From a virus: DNA of 64,000 nt. This document shows, one piece after another, positions 42,610 through 49,191 of the stretch. Below the pieces are notes generated by a model. That model did not search any database, was not told the origin of the DNA, and was given only the letters and a program-made list of their open reading frames with translations. The translations under genes and the position numbers were made by a program. The stretch lies in IMG/VR virus record IMGVR_UViG_3300020421_001669, positions 62,001 through 126,000 of that record, one strand, 5' to 3'. Each line of letters opens with the position of its first letter. Position 1 is the stretch's first letter.

Positions 42610-42882
42610 ATGAATCAGAATGATATAGTATCGGTGATTACACCAGCTGGTGAGTTTATAGGTAAACTTGCTTTTGAAACAGACACGCGATTGAAATTAA
42701 ATGACCCACGCATGTTGATTACAACAAATGAAGGCATGGGGTTTGCTCGGGGAGTTTGCCTTACTGGTGTTGAGAATCCCGATGAGATGACATTTTACTC
42801 TGGTGGGATTGTTTTTGTTTCCCCAACCAATGAAGATGTGCAAAAATCTTATCGTAAATTCACAAGTGGAATTATAACATGA
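42610..42882 (+). CDS. Small Sm-like domain protein (paralogue B)
   Basis: 90 residues, almost only the barrel-like core: VSVITPAGEFIGKLAFETD, LKLNDPRMLI, MTFYSGGIVFVSP, and the closing helix DVQKSYRKF. Similar in layout to the products at 12540 and 34236. TTGGAG precedes the ATG and a structured leader lies upstream. RNA binding is inference only. Confidence 0.5.
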   Translation: MNQNDIVSVITPAGEFIGKLAFETDTRLKLNDPRMLITTNEGMGFARGVCLTGVENPDEMTFYSGGIVFVSPTNEDVQKSYRKFTSGIIT

Positions 42883-43100
42883 CCGAAAAATTACAAAAGA
42901 TTGCTGATGAAATTTCAAAGTGGGATGATAAACACGAACCTCTCGCTCAAGATATTTTAGATGCGTACAAATTTATATATAGATTACTAGACCCAGAAGG
43001 ATTTGGGTTTGCTGTATCCGCTGAGGTTAGGGATGCTGCTCGAGTAGTCGTAGGACTAGAACCAGTGGAACAAAACCTATACAAAGCGAAAGATGAGTGA
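42879..43100 (+). CDS. Hypothetical protein
   Basis: 73 residues, helical (LQKIADEISKWDDKHEPLAQD, then AEVRDAARVVVGLEP). ATGA overlap with the previous gene and 8-base overlap with the next show it is translated in the operon. No family recognised. Confidence 0.65.
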   Translation: MTEKLQKIADEISKWDDKHEPLAQDILDAYKFIYRLLDPEGFGFAVSAEVRDAARVVVGLEPVEQNLYKAKDE

Positions 43101-43461
43101 CGAAACTAAGCAATTAGAATTAGACCTAAAAATACCTAAGTCAGATGAGGGAGAAGAGATGACCCCGAAATTCACTCCAGAAGAGATAGAAAATTCCAAA
43201 AGGATTTTTAAATCTGCTACACCAAAGTATGACCTTAGTTGGTATGTTAAGTGGGCATCTTCAATTCTTATTCTGATTGCTCTTACTATAAGAGCTGCTG
43301 ATTATCCACGCATATACGATATGTGGTTTGGATTTGTTGGTATGATTGGTTGGACTTATGTTGGAATTCTATGGAAAGATAGGGCGATAATCATCATGAA
43401 CATTATCAGTACAATCCTTCTGGCTATTGGTCTCTTAACACATTATAGAGGATTATTCTAA
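43093..43461 (+). CDS. Membrane protein of unknown function
   Basis: 122 residues. Charged 55-residue N-terminal tail, then three hydrophobic segments (ASSILILIALTIRAA, WFGFVGMIGWTYVGIL, IIIMNIISTILLAIGLL). No family recognised. Stop and next start overlap as TAATG. Confidence 0.7.
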   Translation: MSDETKQLELDLKIPKSDEGEEMTPKFTPEEIENSKRIFKSATPKYDLSWYVKWASSILILIALTIRAADYPRIYDMWFGFVGMIGWTYVGILWKDRAIIIMNIISTILLAIGLLTHYRGLF

Positions 43462-43781
43462 TGCCAATTTACGAAATTGAGAACACCGAAACAGGTGAAG
43501 TCTTTGAAGTCATGATGAGGATTGATGACAAAGAAAAAATGATGAAGAAAAATCCACACTTTCGACAAGTACCATCCGCACCAGCTTTAAACTTTGGTGG
43601 TGTTGGAGATAGGGTAAAACCCGATGGTGGATTTAAAGATGTTCTGTCCAGAATCGCAGATTCAAATCCAACATCAGCTCTTGCAGATGATTATGGAAAG
43701 AAAGATAAAAAATCAGTCGCTGTCCGTGACAGTATGAAACGAGTCAAAAAGAAATTAGGTTCTATCACAGACGGTTCATAA
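43461..43781 (+). CDS. FmdB-like protein lacking zinc cysteines
   Basis: 106 residues. The N-terminus MPIYEIENTETGEVFEVMM follows the FmdB zinc-ribbon layout (M-P-x-Y-E...), but no Cys is present in the whole protein, so no zinc site can form. The rest is basic and likely unstructured (FKDVLSRIADSNPTSALADD, KRVKKKLG). Function unknown. Confidence 0.55.
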   Translation: MPIYEIENTETGEVFEVMMRIDDKEKMMKKNPHFRQVPSAPALNFGGVGDRVKPDGGFKDVLSRIADSNPTSALADDYGKKDKKSVAVRDSMKRVKKKLGSITDGS

Positions 43782-43785
43782 TATT

Positions 43786-44226
43786 ATGAAGATAATGACA
43801 TTGTGGGGTGAAGAAGAAGTTCATAACACAAGAATGTGTATACACTGTAAACAGGTAAAACACGAAGACGAATTTGGTATAAGGTCATATACGAAAAATG
43901 GAGTTAAATCAGAAAGAAGAAATGATTGCAATTCCTGTCGTAAAAAAGAAACTAAAATAAGAAATCAATTAAAGAAACAATATCCTAGACCTACTAATAA
44001 GGACTATAAATGTCCTAGATGTAATAGAAGTCAACAAGACTTTATTGATGAGGGTAGATTTGTTCATACCAAGAAGAAGTCTATATTTGTTTTAGACCAT
44101 GACCATGAAACAGGACAATTCAGAGGATGGATATGTGACTACTGTAATACTATATGTGCAAGAGCATACGATGACCCCAGTATATTAGAGGCAAATGCAA
44201 GGGCATTAAGAGAATTCAAATTGTGA
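43786..44226 (+). CDS. 49: Recombination endonuclease VII-like (gp49 type)
   Basis: Resolves branched DNA before packaging in T4. 146 residues (T4 gp49: 157). Core HNH motif VLDHDHETGQFRGWICDYCN matches endonuclease VII. The N-terminal part has extra CxxC pairs (MCIHC, DCNSC, KCPRC) that suggest zinc sites not found in T4 gp49. The C-terminal dimer region of T4 gp49 is missing, so it may instead be a free-standing endonuclease VII-type homing enzyme; both are open. Confidence 0.75.
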   Translation: MKIMTLWGEEEVHNTRMCIHCKQVKHEDEFGIRSYTKNGVKSERRNDCNSCRKKETKIRNQLKKQYPRPTNKDYKCPRCNRSQQDFIDEGRFVHTKKKSIFVLDHDHETGQFRGWICDYCNTICARAYDDPSILEANARALREFKL

Positions 44227-44245
44227 ATATTACCACTTTTTATTA

Positions 44246-44274
44246 TTGACTTTTGATTCAAATTAGTGTTAAAT
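44246..44274 (+). promoter_or_regulatory. Promoter before lipoprotein gene
   Basis: TTGACT (44246-44251) with TTTG following, 17 bases, weak -10 TTAAAT (44269-44274). The predicted start (about 44281) coincides with a hairpin GTGTCA / TGACAC (44281-44286 with 44293-44298). Confidence 0.6.
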
Positions 44275-44327
44275 ATATAGGTGTCAAATAAGTGACACAA
44301 CTCATAACTCGACAAGAGGACTATGTT

Positions 44328-45212
44328 ATGAAATGGCTCAAAATGATTACTGCAATCTTTTTGATTTCAGTAGTAAATGTGGGGTGCGCTTCAGCCTCTG
44401 GTGGTAATTACTATGAAGCCGTGCAAAGGGCAGCAGAGGCGAAAGCTAAAGTGTCTGAAGCACGATATCGAGCTCTCGCTCAAGTCGCATCTAGTGGTGA
44501 TGGTCAGGCTGCATCTGCAGCTGTTATGGCAATCGCACTATCGAATGAAGACACAATCGTTCCACAGTATGTCGAATCTTCTGCTCTGAAATGGGCGCAA
44601 GTATTGACACCAACTATCGGAACACTGGGGTTGGGTATCGTTCAAGCAAATGTTGCTAAGAACGCCGCTAACAAGGCTGCCGAAGTTCAAATGGCTTCTA
44701 TGCAGGCAAACGCGGATATCCAATTAGGTCAACAAACCATGATTAGTAACATGGGTGGACAGTGGGCAGAGGTTGCAGCTGCTGGCGGACAGGCAACAGT
44801 TGATGTTGCTCTCGCTGGATTTGGCGCACTCAATACCGCTGGTGACCAAACTGTTACACTCGGTCTCGCTGGGTTAGATACTGCTGACAGTATCGCAACC
44901 ACTGGTTTCACCACTGCTGGTGACATTGCTACAGTTGGTATGAACAACCTCAACGATATGGGTCAGTTTGGTATTACCACTGTTGGCGCAGTCGGAATGT
45001 ACGGTATCGATGCAGCTGAAACTTTAGGTATTCAAGGTATGTTGGGTATTCATGAAACCAATGAAGATTGGTTAACTTATACCACTAGTAGTGATACTAA
45101 CTTTGCTCAGATTCTTGCAGATTTTAACGCAACAATCTTGCAATTTGGAACTGATTTGGGAACCCCTATCACATGTAACAATGACGGAAATGGAGTATTC
45201 AACTGTCAATAG
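44328..45212 (+). CDS. Secreted or lipid-anchored Ala/Gly-rich repeat protein
   Basis: 294 residues from ATG 44328 after AGAGG. N-terminal signal (WLKMITAIFLISVVNVGCASASG) with a possible but atypical lipobox (NVGC, Cys 20). Then a long Ala-rich helix region and a Gly/Ala/Thr repeat zone (LGLAGLDTAD, TTGFTTAGDI, ATVGMNNLND). Two Cys near the C-terminus (ITCNNDGNGVFNCQ) may form a disulfide. Probably in the periplasm or outer membrane. Ends just before a terminator. Confidence 0.7.
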   Translation: MKWLKMITAIFLISVVNVGCASASGGNYYEAVQRAAEAKAKVSEARYRALAQVASSGDGQAASAAVMAIALSNEDTIVPQYVESSALKWAQVLTPTIGTLGLGIVQANVAKNAANKAAEVQMASMQANADIQLGQQTMISNMGGQWAEVAAAGGQATVDVALAGFGALNTAGDQTVTLGLAGLDTADSIATTGFTTAGDIATVGMNNLNDMGQFGITTVGAVGMYGIDAAETLGIQGMLGIHETNEDWLTYTTSSDTNFAQILADFNATILQFGTDLGTPITCNNDGNGVFNCQ

Positions 45213-45226
45213 TTACATAAAAGTTG

Positions 45227-45234
45227 TATAAATA
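45227..45234 (+). promoter_or_regulatory. T4-type late promoter box overlapping a terminator
   Basis: TATAAATA two bases before the terminator stem. T4 spacing puts +1 near 45240, inside the 5' arm of the stem, so late transcripts would lack the hairpin. Confidence 0.7.
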
Positions 45235-45236
45235 GA

Positions 45237-45261
45237 GGGGACATTGAGTCCCCTTTTTTTT
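45237..45261 (+). terminator. Rho-independent terminator
   Basis: Stem GGGGAC / GTCCCC (45237-45242 with 45248-45253), loop ATTGA, then eight T. Ends the operon of the Ala/Gly-rich protein. Confidence 0.9.
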
Positions 45262-45277
45262 AATTATGAGGTAAATT

Positions 45278-45748
45278 ATGGCAGATATAAAGAAAATTCT
45301 TGACGGTGAGGAATTCGTAGTTCAACCCCCCGAAGAATTAAAACTAGAAGAACAAACAGTCAATCCAAAATTAATGGGTGACGATGAACTATATGATGAA
45401 GACTTAGATGCTGAAACTGTCAAGGCACTATCACATGCTTTAGAACTTGACTATATTGAGAAGTGGAAAGTCTTTGCTCAAATGAAACTCCTAGAAAGAA
45501 ATTTTGCAGTCGCTGAAGCGGCGAGGGTTGTTTTGCGTGACCAGTTAATTAAAGCAAATGCCAATGTACAAATTCTTCTGAGAAACTATGAAGAAAAGAA
45601 GATTGGTTTAGACCACGAGATAAAGCAAAAGTTGAAAGTTCAAGAAGAACTCAAGACAGTTCGTGCTGAGTTAAGGTCGCTTAAAAAAACTAAAGACATT
45701 TCCGAAGCGAAAAGCGCTAAAAATAAATCCGAGCCAAAAAACGCCTAG
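45278..45748 (+). CDS. Coiled-coil protein under late promoter
   Basis: 156 residues. Acidic N-terminus (GDDELYDEDLDAETVKAL), helical remainder with a coiled coil (NYEEKKIGLDHEIKQKLKVQ...) and basic tail. Probably a virion or assembly protein given the late box. No family recognised. Confidence 0.7.
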   Translation: MADIKKILDGEEFVVQPPEELKLEEQTVNPKLMGDDELYDEDLDAETVKALSHALELDYIEKWKVFAQMKLLERNFAVAEAARVVLRDQLIKANANVQILLRNYEEKKIGLDHEIKQKLKVQEELKTVRAELRSLKKTKDISEAKSAKNKSEPKNA

Positions 45749-45757
45749 CTGGTTTTT

Positions 45758-45765
45758 TATAAATA
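45758..45765 (+). promoter_or_regulatory. T4-type late promoter box
   Basis: TATAAATA ten bases after the preceding stop codon; +1 near 45771 gives a leader of about 28 bases with GGAAGAAG before ATG 45799. Confidence 0.7.
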
Positions 45766-45798
45766 GTGGGAAACAGATGTTTATGGAAGAAGCAATTA

Positions 45799-47052
45799 AT
45801 GGTCGGATTTTTATCATATCTAAACGAAGATGCACAGGGGAAAAACCTACATCTTGAACACCTAGAAGACGAAATTCTTAATTTCGGAATAGGTGGAGCT
45901 CGTGGTGCAATTAATTTCCTACAGTCATTAAGAGATATGCTGTCGGGAAGTTCTCGTTCATCTGTAAACATGACAGTCAAGTGGGATGGCGCACCCGCTA
46001 TATTTGCTGGTATAGACCCCAGTGATGGTAAATTCTTTGTTGCTAAGAAAGGTGTATTCAACAAGACACCACTATTATATAAGTCCACGCAAGAGATAAA
46101 CAAAGATAGTAAATTACCACAAGCACTAAAACCCGCCTTTATAATCGCATTACAAGAATTTAGTAAACTCGGAATCAAGGGTGTATTACAGGGTGACTTA
46201 ATGTTCACTTCTGGTTCACTTGAGTCCGAGACCATTGATGGTGAAAGATACACCACATTCCAACCAAATACAATAGTCTATGCTGTTCCTAAAATGTCAG
46301 AACTGGAACAGAAAATCAAAGCGGCTAAAATTGGTGTGGTATGGCACACTACATATACTGGTAACACACTAGAGAGTATGAAGGCATCTTTTGGTGTAAA
46401 CATTAGTGGTCTCAGAAAATCAAAAAATGTCTGGATGGATGATGCTAGTTATAGAGATACTAGTGGAACTTCTACATTCACAAAAGCAGAAACCGCCGCT
46501 GTAACCACGAAGTTGGCTAACTGTGGTAGGATATTTCAGAAAATAAATTCAGCACAATTAAGCAGTTTCTTAAAATTTCAAGCTGGGTTTACGGGCAAAA
46601 TGGTTGGCGCCAACATCAAAACATATAACAATTCAAAAGTAAAAGTTGGTGCGAAGATATCAAATGTCGCTGGACATGTGTCTGGATATGCAAAATGGGT
46701 AGAAGACAAATTTGATTCAGAGATAAATAAGTTAAAGACGGAGAAATCTAAAAGTCAACTAGAAAAAAGAAAGACTGAAACTCTAAGAGAACTATCTAAG
46801 TATAGTGTTCTTCTTACAAATGTCATCAATTTTCAGAACTCTATGGTAGAGGCGAAAATGATAATCGTTAGTAAATTAAATAGAGTAAAACAGTTAATGG
46901 ATACCTTTGTTAGAACCAAACAGGGATTTAAAGTTACAAATCCAGAAGGATATGTTGCTATAGATAGGGTTTCTGGTAACGCGGTCAAACTAGTAGACAG
47001 AATGGAATTCAGTTATAATAATTTTACAGCAATTAAGGCGTGGGATAGATGA
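45799..47052 (+). CDS. Putative nucleotidyltransferase/ligase-like late protein
   Basis: 417 residues from ATG 45799 (MVGFLSYLNED); an upstream in-frame GTG at 45766 would leave no room for a leader. K61 in NMTVKWDGAPAIF is a KxDG motif I of DNA/RNA ligases and capping enzymes; GVLQGDLMF (motif III-like), IVYAVP (IIIa-like), PEGYVAI near 383 (motif IV, EGxV) and AVKLVDR near 397 (motif V) are in the right order. An insertion of about 130 coiled-coil residues separates III and IV. I know related sequences only as uncharacterised phage proteins, so activity is inference. Confidence 0.55.
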   Translation: MVGFLSYLNEDAQGKNLHLEHLEDEILNFGIGGARGAINFLQSLRDMLSGSSRSSVNMTVKWDGAPAIFAGIDPSDGKFFVAKKGVFNKTPLLYKSTQEINKDSKLPQALKPAFIIALQEFSKLGIKGVLQGDLMFTSGSLESETIDGERYTTFQPNTIVYAVPKMSELEQKIKAAKIGVVWHTTYTGNTLESMKASFGVNISGLRKSKNVWMDDASYRDTSGTSTFTKAETAAVTTKLANCGRIFQKINSAQLSSFLKFQAGFTGKMVGANIKTYNNSKVKVGAKISNVAGHVSGYAKWVEDKFDSEINKLKTEKSKSQLEKRKTETLRELSKYSVLLTNVINFQNSMVEAKMIIVSKLNRVKQLMDTFVRTKQGFKVTNPEGYVAIDRVSGNAVKLVDRMEFSYNNFTAIKAWDR

Positions 47053-47636
47053 AAACATTAGTATATGCATTTGGTAGGATGAACCCACCCACGGCGGGAC
47101 ACGGAAAACTTATCCAGAAAGTAAAACAACTTGCTCAAAGAGAAAGAGCAGACCATCTTATTGTAGTCAGTCACAGTCAAGATAAAATTAAAAACCCACT
47201 GACACCACAAAGAAAGGTTGCACATCTCAAAAAGATGTTTCCACAAACAAAATTTAAAGCATCTGATAGAGTCAACCCGAATTTTATCAAACAACTTGGA
47301 TTACTTACAGGTAAATATGATAAAGTTATCATGGTTGCTGGTTCAGATAGGGTTCAAGAATTCCAAAGAATATTGGACAGGTACAACGGTAAAGATTTTA
47401 AATTTGATGAAATAGATGTTATCTCTGCTGGTGCAAGAGACCCAGACGCGGAAGGCGTAACTGGTATAAGTGCTAGTAAAATGAGACTATTTGTCAAGAA
47501 CAATGATTTTAACTCCTTCAAACGAGGACTGCCCGCTGGATATAGTGGGTCTCAAGCTTTGTTTAATGATGTGAAGAAGGGAATGGAGTTGAAAGAAGGA
47601 AACTACAACACTTTTTCACAGTTTTTAAGAGGATAA
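47049..47636 (+). CDS. Nucleotidyltransferase (NMNAT/PPAT-like fold)
   Basis: 195 residues. FGRMNPPTAGHGKLI is the GxxxPxxxGH signature and GISASKMRLF the second motif of the cytidylyltransferase superfamily; MVAGSDRVQEF is a further match. NMN adenylyltransferase or a related activity is likely. It overlaps the ligase-like gene by 4 bases, suggesting the two act in one process. Late-transcribed, unlike the nucleotidyltransferases at 15.6 and 29.0 kb. Confidence 0.8.
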   Translation: MKTLVYAFGRMNPPTAGHGKLIQKVKQLAQRERADHLIVVSHSQDKIKNPLTPQRKVAHLKKMFPQTKFKASDRVNPNFIKQLGLLTGKYDKVIMVAGSDRVQEFQRILDRYNGKDFKFDEIDVISAGARDPDAEGVTGISASKMRLFVKNNDFNSFKRGLPAGYSGSQALFNDVKKGMELKEGNYNTFSQFLRG

Positions 47637-47639
47637 CTT

Positions 47640-48344
47640 ATGTCAAAATATTTAAAGGGTTTATTACCCACAACAGGATTGGAGTTCGACCCTAGTTCGG
47701 CACCTCATGGATACGCAGACGAAACTTCTAGTGGGGATGCTGCTTTACCAGATATTGATTTTCCAAATGGGAAATGGGGAATGTTTGGATTAAAATCAAG
47801 TGGGCCTGGCATCAGTGAACCAACTGATTTACCAGATGAATACTATGAAGAAGTCGCTGAAAGAGAAGAACTTCTCGAACAACTAAAAGAGGATGAGGGA
47901 GTAAAATATGAAGTCTATCTTGACCATCTTGGGTACGCCACCTGTGGTATCGGTCACCTCATTAAACCAGAAGATGCCGAAGCGAAACTCGACATTGGAG
48001 ATGAAGTCTCAGAAGAAAGAGTCATCGAACTCTTCAAACAAGATATCGGAATTGCCTGCCGAGACGCCGTTAATCTATACGGCTGGTCTGGATTTTGTGA
48101 ATGGCCCGAGGAAGTCCAAAATATCCTTATTAATATGATTTTTAATTTGGGTATGACTAGACTCAGCAAGTTTAAAAACATGCATAGGGCATTAGAACAA
48201 CAGAACTGGAAACAAGCAGCTATCGAAGGACGCGATAGTAAATGGCACAAACAAGTTACTAACAGGGCAGAAAGATTGATGTCCAAACTAGAAACAATTC
48301 CAAACATTGTCCGTCAATCGGGCCCGATTGGAATTGTTGGTTAA
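47640..48344 (+). CDS. T4-type lysozyme (GH24) with N-terminal extension
   Basis: Muramidase that cleaves peptidoglycan. 234 residues; catalytic E86, D95 and T101 have the same spacing as E11, D20 and T26 of T4 lysozyme (DEGVKYEVYLDHLGYATCGIGH). NLGMTRLSKFKNMHRAL matches the second lobe. The first 75 residues (PTTGLEFDPSSAPHGYADE...) are extra and without a signal peptide, so it may be virion-attached or need a holin. The spanins lie 7.5 kb upstream. Confidence 0.93.
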   Translation: MSKYLKGLLPTTGLEFDPSSAPHGYADETSSGDAALPDIDFPNGKWGMFGLKSSGPGISEPTDLPDEYYEEVAEREELLEQLKEDEGVKYEVYLDHLGYATCGIGHLIKPEDAEAKLDIGDEVSEERVIELFKQDIGIACRDAVNLYGWSGFCEWPEEVQNILINMIFNLGMTRLSKFKNMHRALEQQNWKQAAIEGRDSKWHKQVTNRAERLMSKLETIPNIVRQSGPIGIVG

Positions 48345-48364
48345 TTAAAGGAAAGGAGACCCAA

Positions 48365-48949
48365 ATGTTGCAAGTCATTTTAGACCTTGCGGTTACCTTC
48401 TGGATGTGGACTATTCTAATCGCCATCATCCTAGTAGGCTGGATTATTGATAGATTAGATATGAGACAAAAAACGAATTTGACATTTACCATGAAGGAAA
48501 TGCCACAATTAAGACCGATTGTCATAGAGACAAAAGGAAAAGGTTTTTGGAAATCAATGTTACATTGGTTTTTATCAACTAGAAATTGGGAAGTTACCAA
48601 AGACTGGCACTATACAATAGATGATATTGAGTATGTGATTCCAAAAGGATTCCAGTTTGATGGTGCTAGTATACCTAAATTTTTAAGAACTTTTTTCTCG
48701 CCAGTAGGCATTATGTTAGTCGGTGGGTTGGTTCATGATTATGGATATAAGTATGAAACCTTATTACTAAAAGGTAAAAAGGATACTATCGGAACCAAAA
48801 ATCAAAAATTTATGGATGAGGTTTTCAAAGATATTAATATCAATGTAAATGGGTTTTATCTATTCAATATACTCTCTTATTGGTCATTGCGACTGGCAGG
48901 GTTTATTGCGTGGAACGGACACAGAAAAAGAAATCTCTCCCCAGTATAA
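48365..48949 (+). CDS. DUF1353-type membrane-anchored protein
   Basis: 194 residues. N-terminal membrane span (WTILIAIILVGWIID), then the DUF1353 pattern: YVIPKGFQFDGASIPKFL, SPVGIMLVGGLVHDYGY and MDEVFKDI. DUF1353 proteins are common near phage lysozymes, and the HDYGY box looks like a metal or catalytic site. Possibly linked to cell-wall breakdown. AAAGGAG precedes the start region. Confidence 0.75.
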   Translation: MLQVILDLAVTFWMWTILIAIILVGWIIDRLDMRQKTNLTFTMKEMPQLRPIVIETKGKGFWKSMLHWFLSTRNWEVTKDWHYTIDDIEYVIPKGFQFDGASIPKFLRTFFSPVGIMLVGGLVHDYGYKYETLLLKGKKDTIGTKNQKFMDEVFKDININVNGFYLFNILSYWSLRLAGFIAWNGHRKRNLSPV

Positions 48950-48964
48950 TATCAAGGAGTGAAA

Positions 48965-49180
48965 ATGAATGAGAAGATTCTCATAGAACATTATTCAAAG
49001 AAACTTGCAGAACTAAACGAATTATTGGATAGTGGTATGTTAAGTTTCTCGGAGTATGATGAATTAGTGAAAGATTTTAGAGATGTAAGGGCAATTGAGT
49101 CCGATATTGAGGATATTAAGTTAAAAGTATTCGCTGGTGCGGTGGTATCTAGCCTCTCGCCCCAAATTAAATCTTTATAA
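48965..49180 (+). CDS. Small helical protein
   Basis: 71 residues from ATG 48965, which is correctly spaced from GGAG (48955-48958); GTG 48959 is not. Helical (YSKKLAELNELLDSGMLSFS) with a C-terminal hydrophobic patch (LKVFAGAVVSSL). The stop codon lies in the late box of the next gene. No family recognised. Confidence 0.6.
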   Translation: MNEKILIEHYSKKLAELNELLDSGMLSFSEYDELVKDFRDVRAIESDIEDIKLKVFAGAVVSSLSPQIKSL

Positions 49181-49183
49181 ATA
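49176..49183 (+). promoter_or_regulatory. T4-type late promoter box before the kinase fusion
   Basis: TATAAATA overlapping the previous stop; +1 near 49189, only 3 bases before ATG 49192. Confidence 0.7.
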
Positions 49184-49191
49184 GTCATACT

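Noticed and set aside
43786-44226. Intron-type homing endonuclease invading a gene
   Set aside because: No split gene or intron boundary is visible on either side, so gp49-type resolvase is kept as the first reading, with free-standing homing as an alternative.
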